Below the pieces are notes generated by a model that saw only the letters and a list, made by a program, of their open reading frames with translations, was not told the origin of the DNA and did not search any database. A stretch of 64,000 bases of DNA from an uncultured Bacteroidales bacterium (GTDB taxonomy: Bacteria; Bacteroidota; Bacteroidia; Bacteroidales; Paludibacteraceae), in assembly GCA_946414805.1 (NCBI GenBank), contig CAMKPZ010000004.1:1-64000 (forward strand), in the 5' to 3' direction. The position numbers and the translations under genes were made by a program. Below are positions 40,699 through 48,339 of the stretch, in pieces. The first letter of the stretch is position 1; each line of letters starts with the position of its first letter.

Positions 40699-42141
40699 AT
40701 GAAGAATATGAAAAAGGCACTTACTCTTCCACTTGCGATCGTGGCAGGCGTGATTGCAGTCTATGCGACGGGGTATCCAAGCGGTCTTCCCGGTCTGTTC
40801 AGTATCAACGCCCACGGCGGTCAAGTACGATTTGCGCAGGGGAACCTGCAGTACCTTGCCGCATTGGGGGAAACGGTTCATCCGGACGGAACAAGTTCCG
40901 GCGGAACATGGCGTTTCGCCCTCAACCAATATGACTGTGCAGCCATGAAGAACAAAGATATTGCATCCGATTACAGCGACTGGATTGACATGTTCGGATG
41001 GGGCACAAGCGGTTTCAACAACACCGCCAACGATCCCTGTGCCATCTACTATCAGCCCTATTCGTCCTCCAATGATTCCACGGATTGCGAAGAAACGAAC
41101 GTGACGGGCTATGGTCCTTCTACAGACCAGAGTTACAGAGGTTTAGCAGGCCCATCCGCGTACTATGACTGGGGAGTCTATAATACTATCTCCAACAGCG
41201 AAGCAGGAGTGGCATGGCGGAGTCTCACCTACGGAGAATGGTTCTATCTGCTGTTCAGCCGTCCGAATGCGGCGGACCTGCGTTCGCAGGCGACCATCCA
41301 CAAACTGCACGGATATGTTCTTCTACCCGACAACTGGGAGAGTCCGGAGGGTCTGACTTTCACAGCCCATGCCAACGACTGGAAGACCAACACTTACAGT
41401 GTCGCTCAATGGAAAAAGATGGAGGAAGCCGGTGCTGTGTTCCTTCCGGCAGCCGGCGAACGCAGAGGTGCACAGATCGGTTGGGGCAACGTAAAGGGTT
41501 TCTACTGGACCGCTTCCGCCAGCAACCAGAAATCCGCTTATGTGATCCATTTCAACGACACGACCCTTCACACCGCCGGCCGGTGCTCACGCGCCTACGG
41601 CCATCCGGTGCGTCTGGTATGCGATGTGAACCGTCAGACGGATCCCCAAGCCAAGTTTGCAGGATTCGACATCCGCGGTACACGTATGGGCGAGTGGATT
41701 TACAATAACGGCGGTTTCCAGGATCTGCAGAACCTGACCGTAGAAGACAGCGATCCCACACGCCACAAATACAACCTGCGTATTACGACCGGAGGTCAAG
41801 AGTGCTCTTTCACATTGGGCGGCGTACAGTTTGTATTCAAGAACTCCGAGAGCAACAAGATCGCCTTCAGGACCACCAATTCAGACATCCGTCCGGACGG
41901 CAAGGACCGCAAGATCATTATTCCTACGGCTCCCGGCGACGAGATACTTGTGTCCATAGCAGACAGTACCGATTACCCCGGATTGCAGGCAGAGGGAGTG
42001 ACGGGTTCGTCTGTCGATCTGAAAGCAGGCGACAACATTCTGCGCGCCACGGGAGAGGCTATCGTCCTGACCACATCGAATGCCGAAGGGCAAGCCTTGA
42101 AGGTGAAAATAAACGCAATCCTCTGCCTCTCACACCAGTAG
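40699..42141 (+). CDS. Exported protein with a Bacteroidales paralogous lectin-like domain
   Basis: A 480-residue protein with a signal peptide (KKALTLPLAIVAGVIAVYA). The N-terminal domain has the recurring pattern VRFAQGNLQY, TWRFALNQYD, DWIDMFGWGTSGFN, WRSLTYGEWFYLLFSR, VLLPDNW, AGAVFLPAAGERRG and YWTASA, seen in multi-copy secreted proteins of Bacteroidales related to the Fibrobacter paralogous (DUF1566/C-type-lectin-like) group. The C-terminal about 150 residues form a beta-rich domain I do not recognise. Function unknown; surface display or glycan binding is plausible. It has its own promoter and an unusual repeated leader. Confidence 0.75.
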   Translation: MKNMKKALTLPLAIVAGVIAVYATGYPSGLPGLFSINAHGGQVRFAQGNLQYLAALGETVHPDGTSSGGTWRFALNQYDCAAMKNKDIASDYSDWIDMFGWGTSGFNNTANDPCAIYYQPYSSSNDSTDCEETNVTGYGPSTDQSYRGLAGPSAYYDWGVYNTISNSEAGVAWRSLTYGEWFYLLFSRPNAADLRSQATIHKLHGYVLLPDNWESPEGLTFTAHANDWKTNTYSVAQWKKMEEAGAVFLPAAGERRGAQIGWGNVKGFYWTASASNQKSAYVIHFNDTTLHTAGRCSRAYGHPVRLVCDVNRQTDPQAKFAGFDIRGTRMGEWIYNNGGFQDLQNLTVEDSDPTRHKYNLRITTGGQECSFTLGGVQFVFKNSESNKIAFRTTNSDIRPDGKDRKIIIPTAPGDEILVSIADSTDYPGLQAEGVTGSSVDLKAGDNILRATGEAIVLTTSNAEGQALKVKINAILCLSHQ

Positions 42142-42188
42142 GCGGGCACAGACCACCGCGGACAATGAAATAAAATAATCGCTTAAAA

Positions 42189-42220
42189 TTTGCATATATC
42201 AGAAAATTGTAGTATCTTTG
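42189..42220 (+). promoter_or_regulatory. Bacteroidota-type promoter for dxs
   Basis: TTTG (42189-42192) in TTTGCATATATCAGAAAA and TATCTTTG (42213-42220), 20 bases apart. The leader that follows resembles that of dapB. Confidence 0.72.
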
Positions 42221-42275
42221 TGCCCGATTTTAGCGTGCACTATTGTGCGCATATGCGAAAAAGCGAAAAAAAAGA

Positions 42276-44240
42276 ATGGATTACCAATACATCAACAAGA
42301 TTGATTCGCCGGCCGATTTGAAGAAGCTCAAAGTGGAAGAACTGCCGGCGGTGTGTGCGGAATTGAGACAGTTTATCATCGAGGCGCTAAGCAAGAACCC
42401 CGGGCACCTGGCTTCCTCGCTGGGCACGATCGAACTGACCGTGGCGCTGCATTATGTGTTCGACACGCCGAACGACAAACTCATCTGGGATGTCGGGCAT
42501 CAGGCCTACGCGCACAAGATCCTCACCGGCAGGCGCGACCGTTTCCATACCAACCGCCAGTTCAAGGGTCTCTCGCCCTTCACCAATCCCGCGGAGAGCG
42601 AATACGACGCCTTCATCGCCGGACATGCAAGCAACTCTATCTCAGCTGCGCTGGGGATAGATATTGCCAATTCACAATTAACAATTCACAATTCACAATT
42701 TACAATTCACAATGCACAATTGCCCCATAATACCGTAGCAATTATCGGGGACGGAGCTATGACAGGCGGACTGGCCTTCGAGGGACTCAACAACACCTCG
42801 ATGGACAAGAACAACCTCCTCATCGTGCTCAACGACAACCATATGGCGATCGATCCGCTCAAAGGCGGTTTCACCCAGTACCTCGTCGATCTGACCACCA
42901 GCGCGACCTACAACAAATGGCGCTGGCGAATGTATAAGTTTGCCGTCAAGCTCCACCTCATCGACGAAGCCAAGAAACAACGGATCCTCCGCCGCAACAA
43001 CAACTGGAAAGCGGCGTTGAGCAAACAGAACAGCAATATCTTCACGGGCTTGAACATCCGCTATTTCGGTCCGACGGACGGGCACGATGTGGAGAGCCTC
43101 GTCAGGATCCTGAGCGAGATCAAGAACCACAAGGGTCCGAAAGTGCTGCATATCATTACCAAGAAAGGCAAAGGCTATGCGCCGGCGGAGAACGACCAGA
43201 CCGTCTGGCATGCACCGGGGGAATTCAATGTGGAGACAGGGGAGCGGCAAAGCCTTCAGCCGTCAGCCGTCAGCGTTCCGCCGCTATGGCAGGAGGTGTT
43301 CGGAGAGACGCTTTTGGAGTTGGCGAAGAAGAACGACAGGATCGTAGGCGTCACACCCGCCATGCCCAGCGGATGCTCCATGACGATCATGCAGAAAGAG
43401 TTTCCGGAGAGGGTCTTCGATGTCGGCATTGCCGAAGGACACGCCGTCACGTTCAGCGCCGGAATGGCCAAAGAGGGAATAATCCCCTATTGTAATATCT
43501 ACTCCACCTTCCTTCAACGCGCGTACGACAATATCGTACATGACGTGGCGCTCCAGAACCTGCACGTGGTGCTTTGTATCGACCGCGCAGGTATCGTAGG
43601 CAACGACGGCGCCACCCACCACGGACTGCTGGATCTGGCGTATCTGCGCCCGATACCGAACATGCAGATCTGCGCGCCGCGTACGGCGGAGGATCTGAGG
43701 GGAATGATGAAGCTGGCAGAGACATTGGAAGGTCCCGTAGCAATCCGGTATCCGAGAGGCAGAGCGGCGGTGGAAGAATGCACAATTCACAATTCACAAT
43801 GCACAATTGAGTACGGCAAAGGCGTGAAACTGCGTGACGGAAAGGATGTAGCCGTGCTGACCATCGGAGCAATAGGCAACGCCATGGCGGAGGCGATAGA
43901 GGAATTGACAATTCACAATTCACAATTCACAAATCACAATTCACAATTATCAATTGCTCACTACGATATGCGGTGGCTGAAGCCGCTGGACGAGGAGATC
44001 CTGCACGAAGTAGGCAAAAAATACAAGACCATCGTCACCGCCGAAGAGGGCATGCTTGCCGGAGGCTTCGGAAGTGCCATAGCGGAATGGATGAGCGATC
44101 ACGGATACCATCCGGATATCATCCGCCTGGGCGTCAAGGACCAGTTTGTAGAACACGGCTCCACCAAAGAGCTCTATCATATGTTAAAACTTGATAAAGA
44201 AGGATTATGCGAATCGTTATTGCAGGTGCCGGTGAAGTAG
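42276..44240 (+). CDS. dxs: 1-deoxy-D-xylulose-5-phosphate synthase
   Basis: A 654-residue thiamine-diphosphate enzyme catalysing the first MEP-pathway step. Visible: HYVFDTPNDKLIWDVGHQAYAHKILTGR, GHASNSISAALG, GDGAMTGGLAFEGLNN (ThDP/Mg motif), YFGPTDGHDVE, DVGIAEGHAVTFSAGMA (catalytic Glu), DRAGIVGNDGATHHG and PIAIRYPRG-like VAIRYPRGRA. Start at 42276, after the promoter. Four heptamer arrays interrupt surface loops with NSQLTIHNSQFTIHN-like peptides. It overlaps trkA by 34 bases, as expected in the dxs-trkA-trkH order of Bacteroidales. Confidence 0.95.
   Translation: MDYQYINKIDSPADLKKLKVEELPAVCAELRQFIIEALSKNPGHLASSLGTIELTVALHYVFDTPNDKLIWDVGHQAYAHKILTGRRDRFHTNRQFKGLSPFTNPAESEYDAFIAGHASNSISAALGIDIANSQLTIHNSQFTIHNAQLPHNTVAIIGDGAMTGGLAFEGLNNTSMDKNNLLIVLNDNHMAIDPLKGGFTQYLVDLTTSATYNKWRWRMYKFAVKLHLIDEAKKQRILRRNNNWKAALSKQNSNIFTGLNIRYFGPTDGHDVESLVRILSEIKNHKGPKVLHIITKKGKGYAPAENDQTVWHAPGEFNVETGERQSLQPSAVSVPPLWQEVFGETLLELAKKNDRIVGVTPAMPSGCSMTIMQKEFPERVFDVGIAEGHAVTFSAGMAKEGIIPYCNIYSTFLQRAYDNIVHDVALQNLHVVLCIDRAGIVGNDGATHHGLLDLAYLRPIPNMQICAPRTAEDLRGMMKLAETLEGPVAIRYPRGRAAVEECTIHNSQCTIEYGKGVKLRDGKDVAVLTIGAIGNAMAEAIEELTIHNSQFTNHNSQLSIAHYDMRWLKPLDEEILHEVGKKYKTIVTAEEGMLAGGFGSAIAEWMSDHGYHPDIIRLGVKDQFVEHGSTKELYHMLKLDKEGLCESLLQVPVK
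42669..42724. repeat. Heptamer array 1 in dxs (AATTCAC family)
   Basis: Eight consecutive units (AATTCAC, AATTAAC, AATTCAC, AATTCAC, AATTTAC, AATTCAC, AATGCAC, AATTGCC), read as NSQLTIHNSQFTIHNAQLP just before the beta-strand NTVAIIGDG. Confidence 0.9.
43252..43279. repeat. Heptamer array 2 in dxs (CAGCC family)
   Basis: GCCTTCA, GCCGTCA, GCCGTCA, GCGTTCC encode LQPSAVSVP in the linker between the first and second domain. Confidence 0.85.
43777..43811. repeat. Heptamer array 3 in dxs (AATTCAC family)
   Basis: AATGCAC, AATTCAC, AATTCAC, AATGCAC, AATTGAG encode CTIHNSQCTIE. The AATTGAG unit is read A-ATT-GAG, the frame in which it holds no stop. Confidence 0.88.
43903..43958. repeat. Heptamer array 4 in dxs (AATTCAC family)
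   Basis: Eight units (AATTGAC, AATTCAC x3, AAATCAC, AATTCAC, AATTATC, AATTGCT) encode LTIHNSQFTNHNSQLSIA in the C-terminal domain. Confidence 0.9.
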
Positions 44241-45541
44241 GCACGCACTTAGCCAAGTTATTGAGTCGCGAAGACATGGAGATCAGCCTTCTGGACGAAC
44301 TACCGGAACGGTTGGGCGACCTGAGTGCCAACTATGACATGCTGACCAAGGTGGGTAATCCGACATCTATCCACGACCTGCGTGAGATAGGCGTGAAGGA
44401 CTGCGACCTGTTCATATCCGTCACTCCACACGAGACGGAGAACATGACGGCTTGTCTCATTGCCAACTCATTAGGCGCCAAACGTACCTTGGCGCGCATC
44501 GACAACTATGAGTACCTGCTGCCGGAGAACAAGAAATTCTTTGAGAACATGGGTCTCAACCACCTCATCTATCCGGAGGTGCTGGCGGCAAACGAGATCG
44601 AAGAGAGCCTGCGGACCAACTGGATGCGATACCATCTGCACCTGTGCCAGGGGGCACTGGAGTTATGTATCGTCAAGGTCCGTTCCGGCGCAAAGATCTT
44701 AGGCCGGAGTTTCGCTTCCGGCGTTTACAACCACGGCAAATACCGCATTGTAGCGATCAAACGCGAACAGGAGACGATTATTCCGCGAGGGCAGGATGCC
44801 GTTCAGGAAGGCGATATGGTCTATTGCATGTGTCCGAAGGAGAACATGGAGTTCATGCGCGAAGAGTTAGGCAAATCGAAACGCGAGATCAAGAACGTGA
44901 TCTTCTTCGGCGGCGGACGCATAGCACGAAAAGCGGCAACGGAACTGACGGAAGAGATGAATATCAAGATCATCGAGAAAGACCGCGAGTTATGCAATAT
45001 CCTGAGCGAGAAAGTACCTAACGCACTGATTATCAATTCAGACGGCACCGACATGGATGTACTGAAAGAAGAAGGCATTCAGGACGCGGACGCTTTCGTA
45101 GCCGTGACGGAGAGCAGCGAAGCGAATATCTTCGCATGCCTCGCCGCCAAACGGTTCGGTGTACGCAAGACAATCGCCGAGGTGGAGAACCTGGACTATA
45201 TCCCTATGGCAGAGGGTCTGGATATCGGTACGGTACTGAACAAAAAGACCATCGCCGCCAGCTATATCTACCAGATGCTGCTGGACGCCTCTGTCCGCGG
45301 CGTGCATAACCTGACGAGCGCGGATGCCGAGATCGTAGAGTTCTACGCCAAAGAAGGCAGTCTGATCACCCGCCGGAAGGTGAAAGACATGCATCTGCCC
45401 TCGGAGGCGAATATAGGCGGTATCGTCCGCGCAGGCGAAGGAGTGCTGGTGAACGGCGAGACACAGATCATTGCGGACGACCTGGTAGTAGTGTTCTGCA
45501 AGAGCCATGTGATACGTAACTTAGAGCGATTCTTCAAATGA
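44207..45541 (+). CDS. trkA: Trk potassium-uptake regulatory protein TrkA
   Basis: A 444-residue peripheral membrane protein with two RCK units. First NAD-binding motif RIVIAGAGEVGTHLAKLL at the start; second VIFFGGGRIARKAATEL near 228. Each is followed by a TrkA_C domain. It gates TrkH in response to nucleotides. The start lies within the end of dxs, and the stop overlaps trkH by four bases. Confidence 0.95.
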   Translation: MRIVIAGAGEVGTHLAKLLSREDMEISLLDELPERLGDLSANYDMLTKVGNPTSIHDLREIGVKDCDLFISVTPHETENMTACLIANSLGAKRTLARIDNYEYLLPENKKFFENMGLNHLIYPEVLAANEIEESLRTNWMRYHLHLCQGALELCIVKVRSGAKILGRSFASGVYNHGKYRIVAIKREQETIIPRGQDAVQEGDMVYCMCPKENMEFMREELGKSKREIKNVIFFGGGRIARKAATELTEEMNIKIIEKDRELCNILSEKVPNALIINSDGTDMDVLKEEGIQDADAFVAVTESSEANIFACLAAKRFGVRKTIAEVENLDYIPMAEGLDIGTVLNKKTIAASYIYQMLLDASVRGVHNLTSADAEIVEFYAKEGSLITRRKVKDMHLPSEANIGGIVRAGEGVLVNGETQIIADDLVVVFCKSHVIRNLERFFK

Positions 45542-46986
45542 CACGGACATTCAACTGGCGGTTGGTTTTCAGGACGATGGGTGCGCTGACCACCATCGAG
45601 GCACTGTTTCTTCTGGTACCTACCTTCGTAGCCTGGTGGTACAACGAGGCGGATCTGGTAGCATGGATCGCAGCCTCGCTGGTCACATGGGTATCGAGCT
45701 GGTGGATGGTAGGAGCAGGCAGGAAAGCGGAGAAACGTGTGGGCGAACGCGAAGGCTACGTGATCGTGGCGCTGGTGTGGATCGTCTATTCCTTATTCGG
45801 CATGCTTCCTTTCTGGCTCAGCGGCGCCTTGCCCTCCGTCACGGATGCGTGGTACGAGACTATGGCAGGCTTCACCACCACGGGTTCGACCGTCTTCCGC
45901 GATATAACCGTCCAGACCCATTCGATCCTGCTATGGCGCGCACTGATGCAATGGATAGGCGGTATGGGTATCATTGTGCTGAGTGTGGCGATCCTGCCTA
46001 TGTTCGGTTTGGGCGGCATGCAGCTCTACAGCGCCGAAGTGACGGGCGTGAGTTACGAGAAACTGAGCCCGCGCATCGCCGACACCGCCAAACATATGTG
46101 GCTGACCTATATCGGTCTGACCATCGCCGAAGGACTGCTCTTATGGCTTTTCGGCATGGGTAAGTTCGACGCCGTCTGCCACTCGATGAGCACGATCTCC
46201 ACCGGAGGTTTCGCCACCCATAACGACAGCGTGATCGGTTTCAGCCCCGCTATCCAGTGGACGATCGCCTTCTTCATGCTCCTCTCGGGAATCAACTTCA
46301 CCCAGCTGATCTATCTCTTCCGCGGCAAGCCGCAGCGCCTGCTGCACGACGAAGAGACGCGGTGGTACACCGGCGCGTGCGTCATCGCCGGCGTCTTCCT
46401 GTCGCTCGGGCTGCTCGTTCACACCCATCAATGGGATAGTCTCCGTCACGGGTTCTTCACCTCTATCGCTACGATCACCAGCACCGGTTTTGTTTCCGCC
46501 GACTACATGCTTTGGCCGCCGGTGCTATGGATGGGCGTGTTCTTTCTGATGTTCACCGGTGGTGCGTCGGGTTCCACCGCCGGAGGAATCAAATGGGTGC
46601 GCATAGCTATCTTCGCCAAGTCTGCGTTAGCAGAGATCAAACGCCGTATTCATCCCAATGCCGTCATTCCCGTGCGCTTCAACGGCAACACCGTCCGCGA
46701 ACAGACGATCAGTAATATTGTCGCGTTCATGTTCTTCTATATGGTGATCATCGGCGTAGCAGCATTCTGTTTCTGCGGTTGCGGGATCGGTTTTGACGAG
46801 GCGATCGGTATAGCGGTTTCGATGATAGGCAATGTGGGTGTGTCGATCGGCCAGTGGGGTTCAAGCGGCTGCTATGAAGCCCTGCCGGCGGTAGCCAAAT
46901 GGGTAGCGACATTCGTAATGCTTATCGGCCGTCTGGAGATATTTACTATTCTGCTGCTCTTCAGCCGCGCGCTGTGGAAGAAATAG
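45538..46986 (+). CDS. trkH: Trk potassium-uptake membrane protein TrkH
   Basis: A 482-residue membrane protein with four pore-loop repeats. Selectivity segments include TMAGFTTTGSTVFRD, MSTISTGGFATHNDS, TSIATITSTGFVSADY and SMIGNVGVSIG. It carries potassium across the inner membrane with TrkA. ATGA overlap with trkA. Confidence 0.95.
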   Translation: MTRTFNWRLVFRTMGALTTIEALFLLVPTFVAWWYNEADLVAWIAASLVTWVSSWWMVGAGRKAEKRVGEREGYVIVALVWIVYSLFGMLPFWLSGALPSVTDAWYETMAGFTTTGSTVFRDITVQTHSILLWRALMQWIGGMGIIVLSVAILPMFGLGGMQLYSAEVTGVSYEKLSPRIADTAKHMWLTYIGLTIAEGLLLWLFGMGKFDAVCHSMSTISTGGFATHNDSVIGFSPAIQWTIAFFMLLSGINFTQLIYLFRGKPQRLLHDEETRWYTGACVIAGVFLSLGLLVHTHQWDSLRHGFFTSIATITSTGFVSADYMLWPPVLWMGVFFLMFTGGASGSTAGGIKWVRIAIFAKSALAEIKRRIHPNAVIPVRFNGNTVREQTISNIVAFMFFYMVIIGVAAFCFCGCGIGFDEAIGIAVSMIGNVGVSIGQWGSSGCYEALPAVAKWVATFVMLIGRLEIFTILLLFSRALWKK

Positions 46987-46988
46987 AA

Positions 46989-48317
46989 ATGAGACCTTAT
47001 AAAGTTCTGATATTCATCGTTTGTGTGATGGCGGGTCTGGGGGCGCTGTGTCTGGTGCTTCCCGGGCGCATTGCCTATGGCGAGAACGAACTACGCTGGC
47101 CAACCTTGGCGGAGGTGTTAGACGCCACGGAAAAACCGGATAGTCTAGGAGACCTAGGGAACCTAGGAAGCCTAGGGAGCCTAGATACCATAGATATTCC
47201 AGAAACTCCAGACATTCCAGAAACACCAGAAACCCTAAAAACCCCGCACATCCCAGCCTCTCCGGTCATCCCGGACACCTCGGCCAACACCGACAGCCGG
47301 ATCTTCCTCCGTCATTTCTATGCCTCTCTGGCGGAGGCGGGCGAACGGAAAGTACGCGTGCTGCATTACGGCGACAGCCAGATTGAGGAGGACCGCATGA
47401 CCATGCAGATCCGCGAGGCGTTGCAGAAACGCTATGGAGGTCAGGGCGTAGGGTTAATGCCCTTGGCGCAGACCATTCCGACCCGTACCACACGGCAGGA
47501 GTTGCGCATGAACGGACGGTTCACAGCGCCTCAGCAAGGTCCCAAACGATACCTCGTCTATGGCCCGAAAAGGGATCAGCGGGCCGATGGTTTATACGGA
47601 ATCATGGGTCAGGTGGCGGTAATGAACGACAGCATTGTGACAGGCAGCGAAACGATCACAGCGGTCTGTAAGCCGCAGACGGCAAGTGCGCATTACGAGC
47701 AATGGAAGATCTTCGCCGACAGTTCGGTTCATTATACTACCTCGGGCGATACCGTACATCTGCAGGGACGGGGAGCCGTGTATGCGATCTCGCAAGAGAG
47801 CCGCACCGGCGTGATCGTGGATAATATACCGATGCGCGGATGTCTGGGGCTCGTGTTCAACAAGATCGATTCGGCGCAGATCGCTTCTTTCTGCCGCGAG
47901 GAGCATGTGGAGCTGATCATTATGCAGTTCGGCGGCAATGCTATTCCTACCAACAAGAACCCCGGAACGATCAAAGGTATTGTAAGCGGTCTTCGGGAAC
48001 AGGTTCGGTACGTACGCTCCTGCGCCCCAGAGGCAAGCATCCTTTTCATCGGTCCGAGTGATATGCTGACCCAGGAAGACGGCGAATGGAAGACTTATCC
48101 TATGGTGCCGTACATGGACCGGCTACTGCGGAAAATGACGATGGAGGAAGGAGTGGCGTATTTCAGTCTCTACCAATGGATGGGCGGCAGCGGAAGTATG
48201 AAACGGTGGCAGGAATCCGGGCTTGCCGGCAGCGACGGCGTACATTTCTACCGCAGCGGTGCCCGTAAGGCCGGAAATGCCGTAGCGGATTGGATGTTGG
48301 AGGGAATGGAGAATTGA
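46989..48317 (+). CDS. SGNH/GDSL-type hydrolase, exported
   Basis: A 442-residue protein with an N-terminal signal anchor (VLIFIVCVMAGLGALCLVL), then a linker of tripeptide repeats (residues about 52-84), then an SGNH hydrolase: VRVLHYGDSQIEEDR (block I Ser in GDS), MQFGGNAIP (block III Asn) and AGSDGVHFYRSGARK (block V Asp-x-x-His). It is paired with the MBOAT gene, as in peptidoglycan or glycan O-acetylation systems. ATG three bases after trkH. The stop codon TGA is formed by a heptamer array. Confidence 0.85.
   Translation: MRPYKVLIFIVCVMAGLGALCLVLPGRIAYGENELRWPTLAEVLDATEKPDSLGDLGNLGSLGSLDTIDIPETPDIPETPETLKTPHIPASPVIPDTSANTDSRIFLRHFYASLAEAGERKVRVLHYGDSQIEEDRMTMQIREALQKRYGGQGVGLMPLAQTIPTRTTRQELRMNGRFTAPQQGPKRYLVYGPKRDQRADGLYGIMGQVAVMNDSIVTGSETITAVCKPQTASAHYEQWKIFADSSVHYTTSGDTVHLQGRGAVYAISQESRTGVIVDNIPMRGCLGLVFNKIDSAQIASFCREEHVELIIMQFGGNAIPTNKNPGTIKGIVSGLREQVRYVRSCAPEASILFIGPSDMLTQEDGEWKTYPMVPYMDRLLRKMTMEEGVAYFSLYQWMGGSGSMKRWQESGLAGSDGVHFYRSGARKAGNAVADWMLEGMEN
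47143..47241. repeat. Nonamer array encoding the linker of the SGNH protein
   Basis: Eleven 9-base units, first AGCCTAGGG-like then ATTCCAGAA-like, encode SLGDLGNLGSLGSL and then IPETPDIPETPE. All keep the reading frame. Confidence 0.85.
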
Positions 48318-48339
48318 GAATGGAGAATTGAGAATTGGA
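48305..48339. repeat. Heptamer array at the SGNH/MBOAT junction (AATTGAG/AATGGAG family)
   Basis: AATGGAG, AATTGAG, AATGGAG, AATTGAG, AATTGGA. It supplies the last codons and TGA stop of the SGNH gene and the TTG start of the MBOAT gene. Confidence 0.85.

Noticed and set aside
40159..40700. Minus-strand Cys-rich frames (LFCQPP repeats) over the leader repeats
   Set aside because: They are translations of the 44-base DNA repeats in several frames at once; a promoter and gene on the plus strand explain the region.
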